From: Marisediminicola sp040546025
GTDB taxonomy: Bacteria; Actinomycetota; Actinomycetes; Actinomycetales; Microbacteriaceae
Reading direction: 5' to 3'
Length of the DNA stretch: 64,000 nt
NCBI RefSeq assembly: GCF_040546025.1
Contig: NZ_JBEPNA010000008.1
Span: 1 to 64,000, forward strand
A program made the position numbers and the translations under genes. The notes under the pieces are model-generated. The model was not told where the DNA came from, did not search any database, and was given only the letters and a program-made list of their open reading frames with translations. Below, in pieces: positions 43,131 through 51,939 of the stretch. Within the stretch, counting starts at the first letter, position 1; every line of letters begins with the position of its first letter.

Positions 43131-44144
43131 ATGGACTCCTCCGCGCCGACGCTGACCCTGCCAATTCTCGATCTCTCCCGCCTTGGGGGCGGCGAAACCG
43201 AGGCTGAGGCGTTCCGTGCCGAGCTGCGCGAGGCCACCCACGAGTACGGGTTCTTCTATCTCACCGGGCATGGGGTGCCGGCCGAGCTCATCGAGCGGGT
43301 CATGACGACCTCGCGGGCCTTCTTTGACCTGCCCGAGGCCGACAAGATGGCGATCGAGAACCTCAACAGCCCGCACTTCCGCGGCTACACGCGCGTGGGC
43401 GGCGAACTGACCCTGGGCCAGGTCGACTGGCGCGAGCAGATCGACATCGGGCCCGAGCGCCCGGCCGTGCCGAAGGGCGAGGGTGTTCCGGACTACTACG
43501 TGCTCGACGGGCCGAACCAGTGGCCGTCGGCGCTGCCCGAGTTGCAGGAGGTCATCACCGCCTGGCACGACGAGCTGAGCGGAGTCGCGCTCACCCTCAT
43601 GCAGGCCTGGGCGAAATCACTCGGCGCCGACGAGCACGTCTTCGACGAGGCGTTTGCGACCGACTCCTCGACCCTCATCAAGATTGTGCGCTACCCGGGC
43701 AAGTCCGACCCCGAGCCCAAGCAGGGTGTGGGGGCGCACAAGGACTCGGGCGTTCTGACCCTGCTGTTTGTCGAGCCCGGCAAGGGCGGCCTGCAGGTCG
43801 AGAAGGACGGCCAGTGGATCGATGCTCCTCCGGTCGACGGTGCGTTCGTGGTCAACATCGGCGAGCTGCTGGAGGTCGCCACCGACGGCTACCTCAAGGC
43901 CACCGTGCACCGCGTCATCTCGCCGCGCATCGGCGACGACCGCATCTCGATTCCGTTCTTCTACAGCCCGGCCCTCGGCGGGACCATCCCCCTGCTCACC
44001 CTGCCGGACTCCCTCGAGGCGCCCGGCATCACGGTCGATCCGGCGAACCCGATCTTCCGCACCTACGGCGAGAACGCCCTCAAGAGCCGGCTGCGCGCGC
44101 ACCCCGACGTGGCCGCGATCCACCACCCCGAGCTGCTTTCGTAA
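43131..44144 (+). CDS. 2OG-Fe(II) oxygenase (isopenicillin N synthase-like)
   Basis: The protein has 337 residues. N-terminal cap REATHEYGFFYLTGHGVP, then a double-stranded beta-helix core with the iron ligands GAHKDSG and HRV (HxD...H) and the 2-oxoglutarate site RVISPR..RISIPFF. It hydroxylates or oxidises an unknown substrate. Its 3' end is inside the repeat element: CTTTCGTAATTCAGGAGT overlaps the last codons and the TAA stop. GATGAT precedes the ATG by six bases. Confidence 0.9.
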   Translation: MDSSAPTLTLPILDLSRLGGGETEAEAFRAELREATHEYGFFYLTGHGVPAELIERVMTTSRAFFDLPEADKMAIENLNSPHFRGYTRVGGELTLGQVDWREQIDIGPERPAVPKGEGVPDYYVLDGPNQWPSALPELQEVITAWHDELSGVALTLMQAWAKSLGADEHVFDEAFATDSSTLIKIVRYPGKSDPEPKQGVGAHKDSGVLTLLFVEPGKGGLQVEKDGQWIDAPPVDGAFVVNIGELLEVATDGYLKATVHRVISPRIGDDRISIPFFYSPALGGTIPLLTLPDSLEAPGITVDPANPIFRTYGENALKSRLRAHPDVAAIHHPELLS

Positions 44145-44472
44145 TTCAGGAGTTGGGGGCTGCCAGCGGCTGATGTGGCGCCGGCACTGCTGTCATTATT
44201 CAGGAGTCTGGCCTCATTGCCGGTGGCAACATTCAGGAGTTTGCTGCCGCCGCACGCTCAGAATTCGGGAGTCTGGCGGGCGGATGCGGCCAGGACCGGC
44301 CACTTCGCAGCATCCGCCCACTCGATCGCCTGCTCATCGTCCCTTGGCTGGGGCAAGTTCCTGAATTCTGAAAGCCGCGCCGGCCACCACTCCTGAATTC
44401 TGAAAGCCGCGCCGGGCCACTACTCCTGAATAATGACAGCCCGCGCCGGCCACTACTCCTGAATAATGACAG
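44136..44472. repeat. Composite mirror-symmetric repeat element, copy 2 (4+4)
   Basis: Forward units at 44136, 44190, 44223 and 44255 (last two degraded; 33 and 32 bases apart, but 54 between the first two). Core 44273-44356. Inverted units at 44357, 44389, 44422 and 44455, spaced 32-33. Each unit is 18 bases. The element overlaps the 2OG oxygenase stop codon and ends 7 bases before the PutA stop. It fills the whole gap between these convergent genes. Confidence 0.88.
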
Positions 44473-44478
44473 CGCCGG

Positions 44479-47400
44479 CTACAGGGTGCGGATCCGCGAC
44501 GCCGGATCGGGGTTGCCGAAGCGGTGCGACGTGATGCTGATCGCCTGCTCGCGCACGAACGGCAGCAGCTCGACCCGGCCCTCGGTCGTGACCGGTCCGG
44601 CGTAGATCGCGACATCCGGGTCGCCGCCGAGGGCACCGGCGAGAAGCGCTGCACTGCCGCCGATGAGCCGGATGCGCTCTGGCCGCGTATCGGACGCCGC
44701 GACACGAGCGGCGAACGCCGCATCCGTCTCCACGACCGGGGCGCTTGCCGCGAGTGGGCTCTTCTCACTGCGCAAGAGCGCGACGAGACCGGCCGCGACC
44801 GGAACCGCGGTGCTGATCGACACGGGCGACCCCGCGATCGTCGCGGCGACGAACAGCCGTACCAGTTGCGCCTGCGAGGCGCCCTCGGAGAGTCTGATGG
44901 TGACCGGCATCGGCCGGTAGCGGAACACGTTGCGCTCCGCCGCGAGGCCCGACACGTCGCGGGCGACACCGAACTCGGCCTCCCAGGCGGCCTGGTCGCT
45001 CACGGCGGCCGCGCGCACCCGGTCGAACTCGTCGAAGGCGATTCCGGCCTGCGACGACTCGATGACCTTCTTGACCTTTGGGCTGATGCCCTTGAGCCGC
45101 ACAGAACCGCGGGGCTTCTCGAAGACAGGCTCGATGCTGCCGAGCGTGAACAGGTAGTTCGGTCCGCCCGCCTTCGTGCTCGTGCCGACGCTCGAGCGCT
45201 TCCAGCCCCCGAAGGGCTGGCGGCGCACGACCGCGCCGGTGATTCCCCGGTTGACGTAGAGGTTGCCGGCCTCGACCTCGTCGATCCACTGCTCGATCTC
45301 GGCCGGGTCGAGCGAGTGGATTCCCGCTGTGAGCCCGTAGTCCGGTGCGTTCTGCAGGGCGATCGCCTCGTCGAGGGTCTCGGCGTGCATGATGCCCAGC
45401 ACCGGGCCGAAGTACTCGGTGAGGTGGAACTCGCTGCCGGCCACGACGCCGTCGCGCACCCCTGGCGACCAGAGCCGTCCGGTGTCGTCGAGCTGGCCCG
45501 GCTTCACCAGCCAGCTCTCCCCCTCGGCGAGCACGGTGAGCCCGCGCTGCAGCTTGCCGGCGGCGGGCTCGACGATCGGACCCATCTGCGTGGTCGGGTC
45601 CTGTGGCCAGCCGACTCGGAGTGTGCGCACCGCATCCTCGAGCTGGCGGCGGAACCGCTCCGACTTCGAGACGCTGCCGACGAGGATCACGAGTGAGGCA
45701 GCGGAGCACTTCTGCCCGGCGTGCCCGAACGCGCTCTTCACGACGTCGGCAGCGGCGAGGTCGAGGTCGGCGCTCGGGGTCACGATGATCGCGTTCTTGC
45801 CGCTCGTCTCGGCGAGCAACGGGAGGTCGGAGCGCCAACTGCGGAACAGCGCGGCCGTCTCCCAGGCTCCGGTGAGGATGACGCGGCCGACGCTCGGGTG
45901 GGTGATCAGCTGGGTGCCGAGCTCGCCCTCCTCGACGTCGACGAGTGCGAGCACGTCGCGGGGCACGCCGCCGTCCCAGAGGGCCTGGACCATGATGGCG
46001 GCGCTGCGCCTGGCCTGCGGGGCCGGCTTGATGATCACGCCGGCACCGGAGGCGAGGGCGGCGAGCACCCCGCCGGCCGGGATGGCGACCGGGAAGTTCC
46101 ACGGCGGCGTCACGACGATGAGCTTCGAGGGCACGAACAGCGCCCGCTCGAGCTTCTCGAGGTCGAGCGCGCGCTCGGCGTAGTAGAGGGCGAAGTCGAT
46201 GGCCTCGCTCACCTCGACGTCACCCTCGGCGATCGTCTTGCCGGTCTCGCTCGCCATGACCTCGATGAGCTCGGCGCGGGCTGCCTCGAGGGCGTTCCCG
46301 GCCCCGTGCAGCACCTTCGCCCGCGACTCGGCCCCACGCTCGCCCCATGCGGTTCCGGCCGCGGCGGTGCTGCGCACGATGACCTCGAGAGTCTGGGCGT
46401 CGGTGACCTGCGCGTCGGCGAGCTGGCTGGCGCCGAGCGTGGATGTCGCGGAGCGCTGCAGGATGCGACGACCCCAGTCGCGGTTGGCGTCGATAGCGGG
46501 GTCGGTGTCGGCGGTGTTCTCGAACTTCTCGCGTGCCGCGTCCGCGGCGGGGGCGTCACGGTTCTGCACCCGGTTCGACCGGGGCACGGTCTGGTCGAGC
46601 TGCGCGAGTGACGCGAGGAACCGCTCGGCCTCGCGGTCGAAGACCTTCTCCGAGGTCGCAAGCTCGAACACTCCCGACATGAAGTTCTCCGGGCTCGCGT
46701 TCTCCTCGAGCCGGCGGATCAGGTAGGAGATCGCCGAGTCGAACTCGGTGGGACGCACCACGGGGGTGTACAGCAGCAGCCCGCCGACGTCGCGGCGCAC
46801 CGCATCCGCCTGTCCGGTCGCCATGCCGAGGAGCATCTCGAATTCGATCCGCGATTCGACCTTGCGGTCCTTCGCGAGCAGCCAGGCGAAGGCGAGGTCG
46901 AAGAGGTTGTGTCCGGCGACGCCGATCCGCACGGCATCCGTCCGCTCGGGGGTCAGGGCCCAGTCGAGCACGCGCTTGTAGTTCGTGTCGGTGTCCTGCT
47001 TCGTGGAGTAGGTCGCGAGCGGCCAGTGGTGCAGCTCGGAGTCGACGTGCTCCATGGCGAGGTTCGCGCCCTTGACGACGCGCACCTTGATTCCAGCACC
47101 GCCGGCGACCCGGCGCTCGGTCGCCCACGCGGTCAGCCGCTGCAGCGCGCCGAGCGCATCAGGCAGGTAGGCCTGCAGCACGATGCCGGCCTCGAGGTTC
47201 TTGAGCTTGGGGTTCTCGAGAATCCGCTCGAAGACCGCGATCGTGAGGTCGAGATCGCGGAACTCCTCCATGTCGAGGTTGATGAACTTGGTGGCCCCGG
47301 ATGCGGCGGCGAGCTCGTAGAGCGGGGTGAGTCGGGTCGCGACGCGCTCGACGGTCTCGTCGAAGGCCCACATCGAGAGCTGGCTCGCGACGGAGGAGAC

Positions 47401-47955
47401 CTTGATCGAGACGTAGTCGACGTCGCCGCGCTCGAGCAGGGCCCGGGTTCCCTCGAGCCGCCGGTCGGCCTCACCGTCGCCGAGCACGGCCTCGCCGAGC
47501 AGGTTGAGGTTGAGCCGGATGCCCTGGCTGCGGAGCTCCTGCATGCTCTTGTCGAGCTTTTCCGGGCGCGCGTCGAGAATGAGGTGGCCAACCATCCCGC
47601 GGAGCACGGCGCGGGAGATCGGAACGATCGGCCACGGAAGGATCGGGGCGAATCCGCCGCCGAGCTGAATCGCGACGCGCATGTACCACGGCAGGAACGC
47701 CGGGATATTGCGGGAGAGCGTCTCGAGGTTCTTTCCGGCGACCTTCAGGTCCTCGGGGCGAACGACCCTGTCGACGAACCCGATCGTGAAGTCGAGGCCC
47801 ACCGGGTCCTTGAGCACCCCGGCCAGCCGCTCCGCCGACGTGTCGGGCGCGACATCCGCGCTCTCGGCAAGCCATCGCCGCACCGTCGCAATGGTTTCGG
47901 AAGAGATGTTGTGCGGTCGCACGGGAGTACCAGCGAGCTCATTCGACATAGTCAC
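44479..47955 (-). CDS. putA: Bifunctional proline dehydrogenase / glutamate semialdehyde dehydrogenase (PutA)
   Basis: The protein has 1158 residues. Proline dehydrogenase barrel (about 30-450: YVSIKVSSVASQLSMWAF; RVVKGANLAMEHV) is joined to an aldehyde dehydrogenase with Glu in LLAETSGKN (near 713) and the catalytic Cys in GQKCSAASL (near 750). A C-terminal domain of ~150 residues follows. It oxidises proline to glutamate with FAD and NAD. No N-terminal ribbon-helix-helix is present, so regulation is external, most simply by the divergent LysR. GTG at 47955 is favoured by AAAGG; ATG two codons later is possible. Confidence 0.95.
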   Translation of the reverse strand: MTMSNELAGTPVRPHNISSETIATVRRWLAESADVAPDTSAERLAGVLKDPVGLDFTIGFVDRVVRPEDLKVAGKNLETLSRNIPAFLPWYMRVAIQLGGGFAPILPWPIVPISRAVLRGMVGHLILDARPEKLDKSMQELRSQGIRLNLNLLGEAVLGDGEADRRLEGTRALLERGDVDYVSIKVSSVASQLSMWAFDETVERVATRLTPLYELAAASGATKFINLDMEEFRDLDLTIAVFERILENPKLKNLEAGIVLQAYLPDALGALQRLTAWATERRVAGGAGIKVRVVKGANLAMEHVDSELHHWPLATYSTKQDTDTNYKRVLDWALTPERTDAVRIGVAGHNLFDLAFAWLLAKDRKVESRIEFEMLLGMATGQADAVRRDVGGLLLYTPVVRPTEFDSAISYLIRRLEENASPENFMSGVFELATSEKVFDREAERFLASLAQLDQTVPRSNRVQNRDAPAADAAREKFENTADTDPAIDANRDWGRRILQRSATSTLGASQLADAQVTDAQTLEVIVRSTAAAGTAWGERGAESRAKVLHGAGNALEAARAELIEVMASETGKTIAEGDVEVSEAIDFALYYAERALDLEKLERALFVPSKLIVVTPPWNFPVAIPAGGVLAALASGAGVIIKPAPQARRSAAIMVQALWDGGVPRDVLALVDVEEGELGTQLITHPSVGRVILTGAWETAALFRSWRSDLPLLAETSGKNAIIVTPSADLDLAAADVVKSAFGHAGQKCSAASLVILVGSVSKSERFRRQLEDAVRTLRVGWPQDPTTQMGPIVEPAAGKLQRGLTVLAEGESWLVKPGQLDDTGRLWSPGVRDGVVAGSEFHLTEYFGPVLGIMHAETLDEAIALQNAPDYGLTAGIHSLDPAEIEQWIDEVEAGNLYVNRGITGAVVRRQPFGGWKRSSVGTSTKAGGPNYLFTLGSIEPVFEKPRGSVRLKGISPKVKKVIESSQAGIAFDEFDRVRAAAVSDQAAWEAEFGVARDVSGLAAERNVFRYRPMPVTIRLSEGASQAQLVRLFVAATIAGSPVSISTAVPVAAGLVALLRSEKSPLAASAPVVETDAAFAARVAASDTRPERIRLIGGSAALLAGALGGDPDVAIYAGPVTTEGRVELLPFVREQAISITSHRFGNPDPASRIRTL

Positions 47956-48015
47956 GAGGGTAAACCTTTGAACGGGGGTCGGTCGGATGTTCCCAGTGTG
48001 ACGGCCGCAAACGAT

Positions 48016-48031
48016 AAGGTGAAGTGACCTT
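48016..48031. promoter_or_regulatory. LysR-type operator candidate between putA and lysR
   Basis: AAGGT-GAAGTG-ACCTT is a five-base inverted repeat in T-N11-A form, flanked by CGATAA on the left and TTATCG on the right (48013-48040 region). It lies midway between the divergent genes. The role is inferred. Confidence 0.45.
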
Positions 48032-48077
48032 TGTTTATCGATACCAATCGGGATTGCTTACTGTTTGAGGGGACCGG

Positions 48078-48992
48078 ATGCTGGATCTGCGCCGCTTGCG
48101 ACTTCTCCGCGAGCTGAGCATCCGCGGCACGCTCGCGGCCGTCGCCGAGGCCCTGTCGTACTCCCCCTCGGCGGTCTCGCAGCAGCTCGCACTGCTCGAG
48201 GCCGAGGCGGGGGTAAAGCTGCTGCAGAAGAGCGGGCGCCGGGTGCTGCTCACCCCGCAGGGCCAGGTGCTCGTGCGCCACGCAACCGTGCTGCTTGAGC
48301 GGATGGAGCTCGCCGAGGCCGACCTCACCGGCTCGCTCCAGGCCGTCGCGGGAACAGTGCGCATCGCGGTGTTCCAGTCGGCGGCGCTCGCGATCGTGCC
48401 CCAGGCGCTCACCCTGCTCGCGGCCGAGCACCCGGCGCTGCGGGTGGAGGTTGTGCAGCGCGAGCCAGAGGCCGCGCTTTCGGCGGTCTGGGCCCGCGAC
48501 TTCGACCTCGTGGTCGCGGAGCAGTATCCCGGCCACGCCGCGCCGATCGTCGGCGACCTCGACCGCATCGCGCTGTGCACGGATGCCCTGCGGCTCGGCA
48601 CACCGCCCGGCGTCGGCATCCGCTCGCTCTCAGGCGCGAGCGCCCACGCCTGGGTGATGGAACCGCGCGGCACGGCGTCGCGGCACTGGGCCGAGCAGGC
48701 CTGCCGCCAAGCCGGGTTCGAGCCCGACGTGCGGTTCGAGACGGCCGACCTCATGGCGCACATCCGTCTCATCGAATCGGGCAATGCCGTGGCGATCCTG
48801 CCCGACCTCGTCTGGGCCGGCCGGACACCGTCGGTCGAGACGGTCGAGCTCGACGGCGCACCCCACCGCACGGTGTTCACCTCGGCGCGCGCGGCGAGCG
48901 CGAGCCGGCCGGCGATCCGCGCGGTGCGCCGTGTGCTCTCCCGCTCGGTCGAATTCGTGGCGCCCGAGGGAGAGCCCGCAGCCACGAACTAG
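48078..48992 (+). CDS. LysR family transcriptional regulator
   Basis: The protein has 304 residues. Helix-turn-helix RELSIRGTLAAVAEALSYSP, then the linker helix and substrate-binding domain GTVRIAVFQSAALAIVP. It is divergent from putA with 122 bases between and is the likely proline-responsive regulator of it. GAGGGG lies just before the ATG. Confidence 0.92.
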   Translation: MLDLRRLRLLRELSIRGTLAAVAEALSYSPSAVSQQLALLEAEAGVKLLQKSGRRVLLTPQGQVLVRHATVLLERMELAEADLTGSLQAVAGTVRIAVFQSAALAIVPQALTLLAAEHPALRVEVVQREPEAALSAVWARDFDLVVAEQYPGHAAPIVGDLDRIALCTDALRLGTPPGVGIRSLSGASAHAWVMEPRGTASRHWAEQACRQAGFEPDVRFETADLMAHIRLIESGNAVAILPDLVWAGRTPSVETVELDGAPHRTVFTSARAASASRPAIRAVRRVLSRSVEFVAPEGEPAATN

Positions 48993-48995
48993 GCT
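48990..48995 (+). promoter_or_regulatory. -10 box of the PYROXD2-like gene (leaderless)
   Basis: TAGGCT, six bases, ATG at 49002. It overlaps the LysR stop codon. Confidence 0.6.
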
Positions 48996-49001
48996 CTCGG
49001 C

Positions 49002-50567
49002 ATGAACAGCGATACCACGACCGCCCGCACCATTGTGATCGTGGGCGGAGGCCACAACGGCCTCGTCGCCGCGGCCTACCTGGCCGCCGCCGGCCGCACG
49101 GTCACCGTCCTCGAGAGGCTCGACCACGTCGGCGGCGCGGCCGTCTCGGCCCAGGCCTTCGAGGGGATCGACGCCCGCCTCTCCCGCTACTCCTACCTCG
49201 TCAGCATGCTGCCGACCCGCATCATCCGCGAGCTCGGCCTCGATATCTCCCTCATCCGCCGCCGCTACTCCTCCTACACACCCGAGCCGGGCACCGACCG
49301 CGGGCTCCTCGTCGACAACGGCGACCCGGCGGCCACAGTGCGGTCGTTCGAGTCGATCGGGGCGGGAGCGGATGCCGCGGCCTGGGCCGACTTCTACGAC
49401 GGCACGAGCCGAGTTGCCCACGCCCTGTTCCCGACCGTCTGCGATCCGCTGCTGACGAGGGACGAGGCCAAGCGCGCGCTCGACGACGACCGACTGTGGG
49501 CATCGATCGTGGAGGAGCCGATCGGGCGGCACGTCGAGGCATCCTTCCGGCACGACCTCGTGCGCGGGGTCGCCCTCACCGACGGCCTCATCGGCACCTT
49601 CGCGCCCGCCGACGACGAGACCCTCGCGGCGAACCGCTGCTTCCTCTATCACGTGATCGGAAACGAGACCGGCGACTGGGACGTTCCCGTCGGCGGTATG
49701 GGTGCCGTGAGCGGCGCCCTCGAGCGCGCCGCCCGGCAAGCGGGCGCGAGCATCGTCACCGGCGCCCTCGTCACCTCGATCACCCCGGACGGCGAGGTGC
49801 GCTACCGCCGCGGCGAAACCGAGCACACCCTCGCCGCCGGCACCGTGCTCGCCGGGGTCGCCCCGCACGTGCTCGCGGGCCTCCTCGGCGAGGCGCCGCC
49901 GGAGAAGCCGGAGGGCTCCCAGGTCAAGGTGAACCTGCTGCTGACGCGGTTGCCCGCCCTGCGCGAGTCGGGTGTCGACCCGGCCGCCGCCTTCGGAGGA
50001 ACCTTCCATATCAACGAGACCTACTCCCAGCTCGAGACCGCGTACCGCGCGGCGAGCGCCGGCGACGTGCCGGACCCTCTTCCGGCCGAGATCTACTGCC
50101 ACTCGCTCAGCGATCCGAGCATCCTGTCGCCCGAGCTCGCCGCGACGGGCGCTCACACGCTCACGGTGTTCGCGCTGCACACCCCCGACCGGATGATCAC
50201 CGCGGAGAACGCCGACGCGATGCGCGCGCGGCTGCAAGCCTCGGTGCTCGCGTCGCTCAACAGCGTGCTCGCCGAGCCGATCGAGCCGCTGCTGCTGGCG
50301 GATGCCGATGGTGCTCCCACGATCGAGACGAAGACGACCCGCGACATCGAGACGGCGCTCAACATGCCCGGCGGCAACATCTTCCACGGCCCGCTCGACT
50401 GGCCGTTCGCGGAGAGCGCCGACGACCTGGTGAGCGCGGCTCAGCGGTGGGGCGTCGCGACGCGGCATCCGCGAATCCTGCTGTGCGGCTCGGGCGCGCG
50501 GCGTGGGGGCGCCGTGAGCGGCATCGGCGGGCATAACGCGGCGATGGCCGTGCTCGAGGGCGACTAA
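49002..50567 (+). CDS. FAD-dependent oxidoreductase (phytoene desaturase/PYROXD2-like)
   Basis: The protein has 521 residues. FAD-binding Rossmann VIVGGGHNGLVAAAYLAAAG, then GGAAVSAQAFEG, and a C-terminal FAD motif LCGSGARRGGAVSGIGGHNA. It resembles phytoene-dehydrogenase-like proteins of the PYROXD2 group. No carotenoid genes are near, so the substrate is unknown. TAGGCT precedes the ATG by six bases, so it has its own leaderless promoter just after the LysR gene. Confidence 0.88.
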   Translation: MNSDTTTARTIVIVGGGHNGLVAAAYLAAAGRTVTVLERLDHVGGAAVSAQAFEGIDARLSRYSYLVSMLPTRIIRELGLDISLIRRRYSSYTPEPGTDRGLLVDNGDPAATVRSFESIGAGADAAAWADFYDGTSRVAHALFPTVCDPLLTRDEAKRALDDDRLWASIVEEPIGRHVEASFRHDLVRGVALTDGLIGTFAPADDETLAANRCFLYHVIGNETGDWDVPVGGMGAVSGALERAARQAGASIVTGALVTSITPDGEVRYRRGETEHTLAAGTVLAGVAPHVLAGLLGEAPPEKPEGSQVKVNLLLTRLPALRESGVDPAAAFGGTFHINETYSQLETAYRAASAGDVPDPLPAEIYCHSLSDPSILSPELAATGAHTLTVFALHTPDRMITAENADAMRARLQASVLASLNSVLAEPIEPLLLADADGAPTIETKTTRDIETALNMPGGNIFHGPLDWPFAESADDLVSAAQRWGVATRHPRILLCGSGARRGGAVSGIGGHNAAMAVLEGD

Positions 50568-50642
50568 CCGGCTGTCGGGTCTCGCGAGTCGCCCACGCGC
50601 CGCCGCGCCTGTGGTTTGATGTCCCCAACCCGGGAGGCCAGC

Positions 50643-50951
50643 ATGACCAGCACCACCTCGACGAGCCCCACCCGCCCGCTCCTCGGCATCGCGCTCGCGA
50701 TCGCGGGCATCTCGCTCATGTCCTGGGGATTCGTTGCCGGCATCGACGCCGCACTCGATGCCAGCGGGAGCGGCCCCGGGTTCTTCGTCGCGGTCTTCTT
50801 CGCCGGCGCCGCACTCGTGATCACGACAGCCGTGCTCGCCACGATCGGACTGTCTCGCGGTGAGCACCGGGGGCTGTGGGCCGGCTCCCTTGTGCTGTCG
50901 GCGCTGCCCGCCGTCGCGATCATCGTGCTCCTTGTGCGTGCCCGGGGCTGA
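50643..50951 (+). CDS. Small membrane protein, three to four TM segments
   Basis: The protein has 102 residues. Helices LLGIALAIAGISLMSWGFV, GFFVAVFFAGAALVITTAV and GLWAGSLVLSALPAVAIIV are clear. No family was recognised. The ATG at 50643 has GGGAGG six bases upstream. Codon use matches neighbours. Confidence 0.75.
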   Translation: MTSTTSTSPTRPLLGIALAIAGISLMSWGFVAGIDAALDASGSGPGFFVAVFFAGAALVITTAVLATIGLSRGEHRGLWAGSLVLSALPAVAIIVLLVRARG

Positions 50952-51029
50952 CCACCGGTTCTCTTTGCCTTTTCTACCGGGTGCTCGCTAGGCTCAGAGG
51001 CCAAGCACCACCGCGGAAAAGAGAAGATA

Positions 51030-51230
51030 ATGGGTCAGTTCGACCAGTTCGCCAACCAGGGTGGCGCCGCCGCGTGGGATCCGGACGAAACTGCCGAGGC
51101 CCAGCGCGTCGCCGAGGAACAGCTGAAGAACGCCGACTATGCCGGCGACCTGCCCGAGCCTCTCTCCCAGGGCGCGGAGCCGGCTGCTGGTATCGCCGAT
51201 GACACTACGGACGAGTCGGTCGACTCCTAG
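51030..51230 (+). CDS. Small acidic hypothetical protein
   Basis: The protein has 66 residues (MGQFDQFANQGGAAAW start), rich in Asp, Glu and Ala, with no hydrophobic core or signal. A promoter is visible upstream: TTGCCT (50965-50970), 18 bases, then TAGGCT (50989-50994), followed by AGAGAAG before the ATG. This supports a real gene. No family is recognised. Confidence 0.6.
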   Translation: MGQFDQFANQGGAAAWDPDETAEAQRVAEEQLKNADYAGDLPEPLSQGAEPAAGIADDTTDESVDS

Positions 51231-51273
51231 CCCCGGCCCCTCTCAGGACCACGCGCTCAGGCATCCATCGATC

Positions 51274-51831
51274 TCACGGCCACTCGCTCGGCGCGCTCGT
51301 CCGTGACGGCGGCATCGCCACATCGGCCGCCCAGCGCGCGAGCCACTCCGGCAGCTCGACCTCGCTCGGGTCGGCCCCGGTCACCTCGGCCAGCTCGGCC
51401 ACGGTGACCGTGCCCCCCGTGCGCTTCAGGAACTTCGCCCGGACGAAACCCGTCGCGTAGAGCTCGCCGTCGACCACGAAGCGCTGCTCGATGTAGACGG
51501 CGCGCTCGTCGTAGCCGACGATGCGGGTCTCGAGAACGAAGCGCTGCCACGGCTTCAGGGACCGGCGAAAGCTGATTGTCTCGCTCGCCGCGACCGGATA
51601 GAAGCCGGCCGCCGAGATCGCGGCCCAGGCGCCAGAGCGCTGCATCGCATCCATCCGGCCCAGGTCCATGATCGACAGGTAGACGCCGTTGTTCATGTGC
51701 CCGAGCACGTCGAGGTCGGTCGGGACGACGCGCAGCGGCAGGCGGCCGACATCGTGGACGCCGAGCTTCGGACCGCGATGACGGCGCAGCCAGACGAGGA
51801 AGGTTCTGAAGATCATGTGCACCGGGGCCAC
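51274..51831 (-). CDS. Thioesterase-like (hotdog) protein
   Basis: The protein has 185 residues. PTDLDVLGHMNNGVYLSIMDLGRMDAM is the hotdog-fold signature with the catalytic Asp/Asn region, and RRSLKPWQRFVLETRIVGYD follows, as in 4HBT/Them6-type acyl-CoA thioesterases. The GTG at 51831 is used, but an ATG five codons in is equally plausible. The 416-base region to its right (51832-52247) holds repeat copy 3 and no gene. Confidence 0.85.
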   Translation of the reverse strand: MAPVHMIFRTFLVWLRRHRGPKLGVHDVGRLPLRVVPTDLDVLGHMNNGVYLSIMDLGRMDAMQRSGAWAAISAAGFYPVAASETISFRRSLKPWQRFVLETRIVGYDERAVYIEQRFVVDGELYATGFVRAKFLKRTGGTVTVAELAEVTGADPSEVELPEWLARWAADVAMPPSRTSAPSEWP

Positions 51832-51939
51832 GTTACCGTCGGTCGGGGAACACGGATGCTGCCTTGTGGGCCTTCCACAATCGGGCCCAGCTTCGTTCGG
51901 GCACCGGGGGAGCGGTATCCGCCAACGCGCCCGGCTCCA

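Noticed and set aside
44357..44472. CRISPR array
   Set aside because: Units are 18 bp with 15-bp spacers, appear inverted on the other side of a core, spacers repeat between units in copy 3, and no cas gene is nearby.
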